A stretch of DNA of 64,000 bases, taken from contig OX244046.1 of NCBI GenBank assembly GCA_945861085.1, positions 868,001 to 932,000 on the forward strand. Direction: 5' to 3'. A program made the position numbers and the translations under genes. This stretch comes from Clostridioides difficile_D. Lineage in GTDB: Bacteria; Bacillota; Clostridia; Peptostreptococcales; Peptostreptococcaceae. The notes under the pieces are model-generated. The model did no database searches, was not told where the DNA came from, and saw nothing but the letters and a program-made list of their open reading frames with translations. Positions 36,169 to 43,325 of this stretch are shown here, one piece after another. Each line of letters opens with the position of its first letter. Position 1 is the first letter of the stretch.

Positions 36169-37179
36169 ATGCAAGAGGATAAAAATGATATATTTGAATC
36201 AATAGATAATGAGGATTTTGATAATAAGACTGAAGATGAATATTTAGAAATAGTAAGAAAAAATGGATTGAATTTAATATACATAAAGAATCAAACAGAA
36301 GAGATATGTCTAGAAGCTGTTAGACAAAATTGTAATGCAATAAAATGTGTTCAGAATCAAACAGAAAAAATATGTATAGAAGCAGTTAAACAAGATTGGA
36401 GAATGTTAGAATTTGTGGAAGAGCCAACGGAAGAAATCTATATGTTGGCTATCAACCAAGATGGAACAGCATTAAAATACATAGAAAATCAGACAGAGGA
36501 GTTATGCTTAAGAGCCGTTGAAAAAAATGGAGCGGCTTTGGAATATGTAAAAGAACAAACAGAAGAAATATGTATAGAAGCAGTTAGAAATAGCGAATTT
36601 GGACTGGCAAGGGTGAAAAATCAAACAGAAAAAATATGCATGGAAGCAGTTAAACATTGTAGCTATAATCTAAAATGGGTAGAAAATCAAACAGAGGAAA
36701 TATGTATGGAAGCAGTGAGACAGAATGGGCTTGATTTGAAATTTGTAAAAAATCAAACGGAAACAATCTGTTTAAGAGCAGTAAGACAAAATGGAATGGC
36801 ACTAGAATTTGTGAAGGAACAAACTGTTGGTATATGCTTAAAAGCAGTAAGACAATATGGAATGGCACTAAAATTTGTAAAAGAACAAACAGAAGAAATT
36901 TGTACAGAAGCTATAAAACAAGATAAAAGGGCACTTAGCTTTGTAAAAGGAGATAAGGAAAAATACAAGACTTTATGTGATAATAACGAGCCATTTGCAA
37001 AACGATATGTTAGAAATGTAATAGAAAAAGAAAACAGAGCATTAATTAAAAAGGGAGAAGAAAATGCAAAAATAAAGATTGCAGGAAAACTTTATGATAG
37101 AGGAATGTCTTTTGAAGATATATCAGATATAGTTGAAATTGAAATAAGCAAGTTGAAAGTAAGTTTAGGTATTTTTTAA
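36169..37179 (+). CDS. DUF4116 tandem-repeat protein with Rpn-like C-terminus
   Basis: This 336-residue protein is built of about eleven 22-residue units of the type TEEICLEAVRQNGMALEFVKEQ, matching the DUF4116 repeat, each probably a helical hairpin. The last ~45 residues (KIAGKLYDRGMSFEDISDIV...) look like the C-terminal helix-turn-helix-like tail of Rpn/PD-(D/E)XK transposase-family proteins. No signal peptide is present. The ATG at 36169 follows AAGGGGTGAG. Function is unknown; the repeats suggest a protein-binding solenoid. Confidence 0.75.
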   Translation: MQEDKNDIFESIDNEDFDNKTEDEYLEIVRKNGLNLIYIKNQTEEICLEAVRQNCNAIKCVQNQTEKICIEAVKQDWRMLEFVEEPTEEIYMLAINQDGTALKYIENQTEELCLRAVEKNGAALEYVKEQTEEICIEAVRNSEFGLARVKNQTEKICMEAVKHCSYNLKWVENQTEEICMEAVRQNGLDLKFVKNQTETICLRAVRQNGMALEFVKEQTVGICLKAVRQYGMALKFVKEQTEEICTEAIKQDKRALSFVKGDKEKYKTLCDNNEPFAKRYVRNVIEKENRALIKKGEENAKIKIAGKLYDRGMSFEDISDIVEIEISKLKVSLGIF

Positions 37180-37238
37180 AGTAATAAATTTAGGTATTTT
37201 TTAAGATAAATGTTAATAAAAAAATAATCGACTAGCCT

Positions 37239-37267
37239 TTGTAGTATAGCAAAATTAGTGCTATAAT
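37239..37267 (+). promoter_or_regulatory. Sigma-A-type promoter of the flavodoxin gene
   Basis: TTGTAG (37239-37244), 17 bases, TATAAT (37262-37267) lies 45 bases before the TTG start. Confidence 0.6.
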
Positions 37268-37312
37268 TTGACATATAATGAATTATTTTTATTAAATAAG
37301 GGGGAATTAAAG

Positions 37313-37801
37313 TTGAAGATTACAATATTATATCAAACAAGAAGTGGAAATACAGAAAGAGTAGCTAAGCTTATAGAAGATGGAGCTAAAAGAGTGGATG
37401 GAATAGATGTTAAACTTATGAGATTTGATAATATTGATTCAGAGTATTTAAGTGAAAGTAAAGCAGTAATATTTGGAACACCAACTTATTTAGCAAATAC
37501 AACTTGGGAAGTAAAAAAATGGTTTGATGAAGATTCAAAAAAAATAAACTTAGCTGGAAAATTAGGGGCTGTTTTTGCTACATGTGATTATATATGTGGA
37601 GGTCCAGATGTTGCAATACTTACTATAGTAGGTCACTTGATGGTTAAAGGAATGCTTGTGTACTCTGGAGGTGGGTCTTTAGGAAAGCCATTTATACATT
37701 TGGGACATGTACATTCAGTTGAAGGTCCAGAAGTACAAGACGAGAAGGCTATAGTATTTGGTGAAAGAATTGCTACTAAGGCAAAAGAACTATTTGCTTA
37801 A
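37313..37801 (+). CDS. Flavodoxin family / WrbA-like NAD(P)H oxidoreductase
   Basis: The 162-residue protein has a flavodoxin fold: the FMN phosphate loop TRSGNTERVA (residues 8-17), GTPTYLANTTWEVKKWFD and a later glycine-rich GGGSLGKP segment. It may act as a quinone reductase or electron carrier. A TTG at 37313, after GGGGGAA, starts exactly at the conserved first strand (KITILYQ); an extension from 37268 has no site and overlaps the promoter. Confidence 0.82.
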   Translation: MKITILYQTRSGNTERVAKLIEDGAKRVDGIDVKLMRFDNIDSEYLSESKAVIFGTPTYLANTTWEVKKWFDEDSKKINLAGKLGAVFATCDYICGGPDVAILTIVGHLMVKGMLVYSGGGSLGKPFIHLGHVHSVEGPEVQDEKAIVFGERIATKAKELFA

Positions 37802-37974
37802 TTTCTATATGCACAACAATGATTAGAATAAATTTAGGGTTTTAATGGAGATTTGAAGTAAAAGTTATAAGGTAAAAATTTTTCCATAAAATTACTCAAG
37901 AAGAATAATATAATTATAAATGAATTATATTATTAAAATAATTATAAATTAAATGGCAATAGTGAGGGAAATTT

Positions 37975-39903
37975 ATGGTATGGCATATAGAATATGAGAT
38001 TTTTTCTGCAATTATAGTTATTTTTTTAATGGTATACTTTTTTAGAAGTAAATTTATACCTACTTTACAAAACAAAATATATTGTGCACTTTTAATATTC
38101 TCATTTTTATTTATAATTTCAAATATTTTAGGTTCATTTTGTCTTAATAATATAGATAAAATTCCAACTTTTATTACTTTTTTATTGAATCAAGTATACT
38201 TATTGTTATTGCCAATACCAGCAGCATTTATATCATTTTATGTTATGGCTATTATTTATCAAGATATAAGGTATATGAAAAAAAAATTATTATTTTTATC
38301 TATACCACTCATAGTTTGTATAATCTTATCTATTACAAATCCTTTTACACATATTCTATTTGGATTGTCAAAAGAAACAGGTTATATACGAGGTTATGGA
38401 TATATTGCAACTTTTTCAGCTTTTTTCTTTTATGCAATATATTCAGCATTTTTATCTTTTAAATATAGAAAAGCAATGCACGAATCAAAAATATGGGCTA
38501 TTAGAGGTTTTCTTATAGTTTCAATTGTGGCAATTATCTTACAGGCAATTTTTTTACAGTATCTTCTTACAGGAGCTGCATGTGCATGTAGTTTACTTTT
38601 GACATATCTTTCTATGCAGAATCGAGGTCTTATTATTGATGACCTTACTGGTGTACTCAATAGACAGTCTTTTATTCAAGAGTTGGATTTGAATATCAAT
38701 ACTGAACAGTCAGGATTTATTGTTACAATTGCACTTGATGACTTTAAGTTTATGAATGAAACTTTTGGAACTAAAAATGGAGATATTGCATTAAAAGAAG
38801 TTGGAAAATATTTGATTAATATTCATGATGTAAATCATGTATATAGAATAGGAGGAGATATATTTTCTATTGTTGTCAATAGTCAATTAGGTATAGAACC
38901 AGAGGATATTATTAAAAAGATAGAAGAAAGATTCAAAAAAACTTGGTTGGTGGAAGAGATAAGTTTTAATTTGGCAACTAGCATAGCTGTTGTTTATTAT
39001 CCAGAAAATGCTGAAACAACAGAAGATATTATTGTTTCTATAGACTTCTCTATACATGAAGCAAAACGTTCTGAGTCAAGGCGTGTTATTTATGCAGATG
39101 CATCTATAAGTGAAAAGATAAAAAAGAAACACGTGATTAAAAATTGTTTGAAAGAAGCATTAGAACATGATGGATTTGAAGTGTATTATCAACCTATATT
39201 TTCTAATAGCATAGGTAGGTTTACTTCAGCTGAGGCACTACTTAGGTTGAAACATAAAGACTTAGGTTTTATACCTCCTGATGAATTTATTACAGTTGCA
39301 GAACAAACTGGGTTGATTAACGCAATTGGACTAGTAGTCTTTGAGAAGGTATGTAAATTTATAGCTAGTGATGATTTTGAAGGTTTAAAATTAGATAATA
39401 TAGCTGTGAACCTTTCTGTAGTACAATGTATGCAAAAAAACTTAGCAGATGATTTGCTTTATCTGATGGATAAATACAAAGTATCACCAACTAAATTTAA
39501 ACTTGAAATTACAGAGACTGTAGCCTTGGGCTCTTTTAATATAATTAAAGAAACAATGGAAAGATTAATTGATTTAGGTGTTAAGTTTGCACTTGATGAT
39601 TTTGGAATTGCTTATTCTGGAGTTACTAATATGCTTTCTTTACCATTCTCAGTAGTTAAGTTAGATAAGAGTTTGATTTGGTCTATAGATGAAGACAGTA
39701 GACATAGACTTACAGTTGAAACGATTATAGCGCTTATAAATAAATTAAATATGAAGGCTGTAGCAGAGGGAGTTGAAACCATTAAGTGTGCTGAAGATTT
39801 AATAGCTATGAAGTGTGAATATCTTCAAGGATATTATTTTTCTAGACCAGTTCCAGAAGAAGTTTTGAAAAAATTGTTGAAGGAAAATGCTTTTACAGAA
39901 TAG
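37975..39903 (+). CDS. Membrane GGDEF-EAL protein, probable c-di-GMP phosphodiesterase
   Basis: This 642-residue protein has seven to eight N-terminal membrane helices (residues 5-220), a GGDEF domain (about 225-375) and an EAL domain (about 385-635). The GGDEF signature reads GGDIF (YRIGGDIFSIV), so cyclase activity is doubtful. The EAL domain keeps AEALLRL, the Glu of LEITETV, LDDFG, KLDKSL and EGVET, all expected in active phosphodiesterases. The degenerate GGDEF may bind GTP as an activator. The ATG at 37975 follows GTGAGGGAA. Confidence 0.92.
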   Translation: MVWHIEYEIFSAIIVIFLMVYFFRSKFIPTLQNKIYCALLIFSFLFIISNILGSFCLNNIDKIPTFITFLLNQVYLLLLPIPAAFISFYVMAIIYQDIRYMKKKLLFLSIPLIVCIILSITNPFTHILFGLSKETGYIRGYGYIATFSAFFFYAIYSAFLSFKYRKAMHESKIWAIRGFLIVSIVAIILQAIFLQYLLTGAACACSLLLTYLSMQNRGLIIDDLTGVLNRQSFIQELDLNINTEQSGFIVTIALDDFKFMNETFGTKNGDIALKEVGKYLINIHDVNHVYRIGGDIFSIVVNSQLGIEPEDIIKKIEERFKKTWLVEEISFNLATSIAVVYYPENAETTEDIIVSIDFSIHEAKRSESRRVIYADASISEKIKKKHVIKNCLKEALEHDGFEVYYQPIFSNSIGRFTSAEALLRLKHKDLGFIPPDEFITVAEQTGLINAIGLVVFEKVCKFIASDDFEGLKLDNIAVNLSVVQCMQKNLADDLLYLMDKYKVSPTKFKLEITETVALGSFNIIKETMERLIDLGVKFALDDFGIAYSGVTNMLSLPFSVVKLDKSLIWSIDEDSRHRLTVETIIALINKLNMKAVAEGVETIKCAEDLIAMKCEYLQGYYFSRPVPEEVLKKLLKENAFTE

Positions 39904-39945
39904 TGCGGAAAGCCCACACTTTTAGGCGTGGGAGTTTCAGAATTT
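39904..39945 (+). repeat. IS605/TnpB right-end hairpin fossil
   Basis: GGAAAGCCCACAC-TTTTAG-GCGTGGGAGTTTC matches the typical right-end/omega-RNA 3' hairpin of IS200/IS605 elements (CCCACGC...GCGTGGG then AGTTTC). No transposase gene adjoins it. It abuts the EAL gene stop and may double as its terminator. Confidence 0.6.
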
Positions 39946-39950
39946 TGTTC

Positions 39951-39981
39951 ATTGACACTGCCAGCTATTGACACTGCCAGC
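39951..39981 (+). repeat. Tandem 15-bp repeat
   Basis: ATTGACACTGCCAGC occurs at 39951-39965 and again at 39967-39981, directly after the IS605-like hairpin. Confidence 0.8.
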
Positions 39982-40132
39982 GATATATTATAAAATTAAC
40001 ACAACAATAAATATTAAATTTATTATACATATTATTAATATTAATTCCTGAAGTAAAGATTTATTATATATTTTTATAACTTAGAATATATATTTTACTT
40101 AAATATTCTAAAGTGAGAAAGGAAGATGTGAC

Positions 40133-40543
40133 ATGAATAAAAAGAAAATATTAGTGCCAATTGATGGGACAGAAAGAAGTATGCATTCTTTGGAATTTAT
40201 ACAAGGAATATTCAAAAAAGATGAAGTCGAAGTAGAAATAATGAATGTAAAAGAACTAGTATTTATTGATGGCATATCCCTAGCTGAAGAGATAAAGAAT
40301 TCTGAGAACTTAGGAAGAAGAATCCTGGATAAAGCAGCAGAGATAATGGGAGAGTATGATGTTAAAGTCCACTTTACTTTTGGGTATCCAGGAGATGAGA
40401 TAATTAGAAAAGCAAAAGAAGATAATGTAGATATTATAGTTATGACAAAGTCTACTAAAAAGGGTCTTACAAGAATGATAGGCTCAGTAACAGCAAGTGT
40501 AGTTAAACAAGCAAAATGTATAGTGATGATTGTACCGGAGTAG
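40133..40543 (+). CDS. Universal stress protein (UspA family)
   Basis: This 136-residue single-domain Usp has the ATP-binding type motif (TRMIGSVTASVVKQAKCIVM) at its end and the IVMTKST strand. Such proteins protect cells in stress or bind nucleotides. The ATG at 40133 follows GAAAGGAAG. It is followed after 21 bases by a small EIIB-like gene, probably on the same transcript. Confidence 0.85.
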   Translation: MNKKKILVPIDGTERSMHSLEFIQGIFKKDEVEVEIMNVKELVFIDGISLAEEIKNSENLGRRILDKAAEIMGEYDVKVHFTFGYPGDEIIRKAKEDNVDIIVMTKSTKKGLTRMIGSVTASVVKQAKCIVMIVPE

Positions 40544-40564
40544 AATTAGAGAGGTATTTGAAAT

Positions 40565-40867
40565 ATGAATAAAAAGATAGTGGCAGTTTGTGAAAGTGAA
40601 AGAAGTTTAAATTCTCTCAAAGAAGCTGCAAATGATTTAGGATTTGATTTAGTTTATGAAATTCAAGATAATGATAATATAAAAAATGAACTTTCTATTT
40701 ATGACATAGAAGATGCATCTATAGTATTATTTGTTACAAGCGATTCTATAGAAAGTATAGAGAAGATTGATAGATTTGTAGATAGAGAATTTTATGAAGT
40801 CGATCCAAAGTATATAATAGAAGATGCAAAATCTATAGTAAGTGAAATTTTAATAGACTTAAATTAA
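40565..40867 (+). CDS. Lone small protein resembling PTS fructose EIIB
   Basis: This 100-residue protein looks like a stand-alone PTS EIIB(Fru) domain: strand KIVAVC with a cysteine at the position of the phosphorylated one, an AANDLGF helix, a charged NELSIYDIEDASIVLFVTS segment and a YEVDPKYIIEDA tail. The usual CPTGIAHT loop is CESERSLN here, so phosphotransfer is uncertain. No PTS gene is adjacent. It follows the Usp gene closely; the pairing has no known function. Confidence 0.5.
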   Translation: MNKKIVAVCESERSLNSLKEAANDLGFDLVYEIQDNDNIKNELSIYDIEDASIVLFVTSDSIESIEKIDRFVDREFYEVDPKYIIEDAKSIVSEILIDLN

Positions 40868-40871
40868 TCGT

Positions 40872-40906
40872 GGGTGTCGCACTAAGAATAGAGCGACGCC
40901 TTTTTA
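40872..40906 (+). terminator. Terminator after Usp-EIIB-like unit
   Basis: GGTGTCGC pairs with GCGACGCC, followed by five Ts. Confidence 0.85.
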
Positions 40907-40930
40907 CATATTTTACACAAGAAATAAAGA

Positions 40931-41045
40931 AGCTGTCTTAAAATAGAGAAAAGACTCTTTTTCATTGTTGAAATGATGAAGATATATTTGATTTCATACA
41001 AAAAAGAGTGCCTCATGAACTAAAAAGTTCACTTTGAGACACTCC
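40931..41045. repeat. MITE-like repeat, copy A
   Basis: This ~115-bp repeat is, read on the minus strand, nearly the same as 55588-55705. One end carries GTCTTAAAAT, the other GTCTCAAAGT in inverted orientation. The latter end forms a hairpin (GAGTGTCTCA...GAAC/GTTC...TGAGGCACTC) that can terminate the minus-strand gntR gene next to it. No gene is inside. Confidence 0.8.
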
Positions 41046-41084
41046 ATTTTTATATGCTAGTTGTATTTAAGGTAAAATAGAAGT

Positions 41085-41777
41085 TTAATCATGTTGAAAT
41101 AACTGAATTACATCTTCTAAATGATTGTACATTGATGTATAACCTAAGTCAGAGTCTTTACTATCGAATGCCATCATTATCTCATTATGGTGGCTAATCA
41201 TATCTTTGAGAGAATTTCTATATTTAAAACCGAAGTATTGGTTAGAAGAAACTGTTTTAGGTATTAGCTCATAATACTTTATAAAAATTGGGTTATGAGA
41301 AGCTAAAATTATTTCTTTGTGAAATTGCAAGTCAGCATCATAACATTCTTCTATTAAACCCTGAGAAACCTTATTCAGTTCCTCGATTGACCTTAGGTAA
41401 GTATGTTTTATTTTTTGAAGTTCTTTGGATGTAGCGTTTAAAATTGCTAATCTAGTAGCTTCACTTTCGATAAGTTGCCTTGCCCTTAAAGATTCAACAT
41501 AAAATTCTTGTATGTTATGGTTTTTATAGACTTCATTATCATTAAACAGGTCGACTTTTTTAAATCCTTCAACTATAGGGCTCGAGTGAGGTACAGCTCT
41601 AAGTATTCCTTCCTTACAGAGTATATTTATGGCATTTCTTACAGGTATTCTACTTATGTTGAACAGGTCAGCAATCTTTCTCTCACTTGGTAATTTACTA
41701 TTAATTTTAAAAGTTCCATTTAGAATGTTCAATTTAATATAATCAATAATTTTCTCAGTGGCATTTAAGCTTTTCAT
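41085..41777 (-). CDS. GntR/FadR-type transcriptional regulator
   Basis: This 230-residue regulator has an N-terminal winged helix of GntR type (SKLPSERKIADLFNISRIPVRNAI, about residues 24-47) and an all-helical FCD ligand domain with histidine/acid metal-ligand positions (FHKEIILASHNP, HHNEIM). It is encoded 25 bases after the MFS gene on the same strand and likely represses that operon through the palindrome at 43003. The ATG at 41777 follows TTAGGAGT. Confidence 0.87.
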   Translation of the reverse strand: MKSLNATEKIIDYIKLNILNGTFKINSKLPSERKIADLFNISRIPVRNAINILCKEGILRAVPHSSPIVEGFKKVDLFNDNEVYKNHNIQEFYVESLRARQLIESEATRLAILNATSKELQKIKHTYLRSIEELNKVSQGLIEECYDADLQFHKEIILASHNPIFIKYYELIPKTVSSNQYFGFKYRNSLKDMISHHNEIMMAFDSKDSDLGYTSMYNHLEDVIQLFQHD

Positions 41778-41802
41778 AAAAACTCCTAAACATATAATTT
41801 TT

Positions 41803-42990
41803 TTATGATTGTATTATATCATAGTTAAGAGTTAAGTCTACTTTTTTATAATATGTATAAGACAAGATAGAAGCTACTATAGATATAATAGCCAAGACAA
41901 AGTATCCATACTGTATTGAAGTATAATCTGATATTTTACCAACTATCATTGGAAATACAGACATTCCTATAGCATAGATTGCTTGAAAAAAGCCCATTGC
42001 TGTAGATTTCTGGTGTTTTGGGACGTTTTTCATGGACTCGCTAGTGAGGTAAGAAAGAAGTATTCCTGTAGATATACCTGGTAGCAATTGTAGCACAAAT
42101 ATTATATTAACACTTCTTATTGTTGGAACTAAAAAGCAGTAAGCCGAAATTAAAATAAACACCAAAGGAATCCAAAATTTTGGTCCGTATTTAGTACAAA
42201 ACTTAGTAGAAGCAAAGCCAGAAGAGGCAACAGCACATAACATATAAAATATAGAAGATAAGCCTATAAGGGTAGAGCTAGAACCTAAGTTTTTAAGAAT
42301 TTGAGTAGTAAATGACATTGTTGTGGACATTTGAATACCTTGTTGAATCAATGCCATGAAAGAAAAAAATATAAGTCTTTTATCCTTACAGATAGATAAA
42401 TAGCTTTTAACTGATGTTTTTTCATGTATTTTTTTTGAATTATGATTTTTTATATTTAAAGCCAGAATTGTTCCAATGACTGAAGACAATACACTCATGA
42501 TACATAAGGCTGTCATTCCTAATTTTTCATAAAATAAAGTACTCATAACAAATCCAATCAACATTCCTAGATTGTTTACCAATATTATCGTACTTGTAGC
42601 TTTTTGTTGATGTTCTGTAGAAAAAAAGTTGGTGTAGTGAACCATGTAAGAAATCCAAGTTGATGATGATATTCCAGACAAAATATTAGCTATAAGAAAA
42701 CCCTTGCCTTCAGGAGAAAAGACTCTTATAAGAGATGCTAAACCAGCAAAGAAAATTCCAGATAGTATAAATATTTTATGTTTATTTATGGAGTCGGCAA
42801 AGACTCCAACAGGAAGCCTTAGTAAACACTGTGAGATTCCATATGCACCTATTATTATACCAATCATGTTTGTAGATACATTGCATGCACTTAAATATGG
42901 ACTTTGGAAAGGTATATATACATATTGTGAAAACCAGAAAAACACAACAATAGCAAGTAAAAGTAATTTTTGATTAGATATTTTTTTCAT
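41803..42990 (-). CDS. Major facilitator superfamily transporter
   Basis: This 395-residue MFS protein has about twelve helices. The loop-2/3 signature appears as LRLPVGVFADSINKHK. The cargo cannot be told. Its start at 42990 lies behind GGAGGATAA on the minus strand. It is first in an operon with the GntR regulator, a pairing common for exporters or for sugar-acid uptake systems. Confidence 0.88.
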   Translation of the reverse strand: MKKISNQKLLLLAIVVFFWFSQYVYIPFQSPYLSACNVSTNMIGIIIGAYGISQCLLRLPVGVFADSINKHKIFILSGIFFAGLASLIRVFSPEGKGFLIANILSGISSSTWISYMVHYTNFFSTEHQQKATSTIILVNNLGMLIGFVMSTLFYEKLGMTALCIMSVLSSVIGTILALNIKNHNSKKIHEKTSVKSYLSICKDKRLIFFSFMALIQQGIQMSTTMSFTTQILKNLGSSSTLIGLSSIFYMLCAVASSGFASTKFCTKYGPKFWIPLVFILISAYCFLVPTIRSVNIIFVLQLLPGISTGILLSYLTSESMKNVPKHQKSTAMGFFQAIYAIGMSVFPMIVGKISDYTSIQYGYFVLAIISIVASILSYTYYKKVDLTLNYDIIQS

Positions 42991-43002
42991 GTTATCCTCC
43001 AG

Positions 43003-43034
43003 ATGGTATATTTATAATGCAAATAATATACCAT
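43003..43034. promoter_or_regulatory. Candidate GntR operator
   Basis: ATGGTATAT (43003-43011) and ATATACCAT (43026-43034) form a perfect inverted repeat 13-45 bases before the MFS start on the minus strand. Its place and symmetry suggest autorepression by the GntR protein. Confidence 0.55.
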
Positions 43035-43117
43035 TTAGATTTTTTTATCAAGTACTTTCTGTATTAAAAAAAATTTAAATATATAATTATTATTTACTAA
43101 AAAATTATAATTTATAG

Positions 43118-43146
43118 TTGAATTAAGAAAACGCTTATGATACTAT
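43118..43146 (+). promoter_or_regulatory. Sigma-A promoter with cre-like site, beta-glucoside operon
   Basis: TTGAAT (43118-43123), 17 bases, TACTAT (43141-43146). The spacer contains GAAAACGCTTAT, which resembles a CcpA (cre) site, so glucose repression by blocking the promoter is plausible. Confidence 0.65.
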
Positions 43147-43177
43147 AAAATTAACAAATTTGAATATATAACAGTAG

Positions 43178-43275
43178 ACGTGTTACTGGTAATGCAGGCA
43201 AGATCGAATCAATTTTTATAGATTATCTATAGAGTACTATGGGTATAATCTATTTATTTGGTTCGATTTTTTTGT
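43178..43275 (+). promoter_or_regulatory. RAT antiterminator and overlapping terminator (LicT/BglG switch)
   Basis: GTGTTACTGGTAATGCAGGC (43180-43199 region) matches the ribonucleic antiterminator motif bound by LicT/BglG proteins. Its right arm overlaps a terminator: GATCGAATCAA (43202-43212) pairs with TTGGTTCGATT (43258-43268) and seven Ts follow. Active antiterminator protein, encoded at 46790, would stabilise the RAT and allow transcription of the operon. Confidence 0.88.
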
Positions 43276-43325
43276 TTAAATGGCCATAAAACAAAAAGCC
43301 GATAATTGAAAATGGAGGATTTTTT

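Noticed and set aside
36650..36968. Minus-strand frames opposite the DUF4116 repeats
   Set aside because: They mirror the repeat on the other strand, overlap each other and lack ribosome binding sites.
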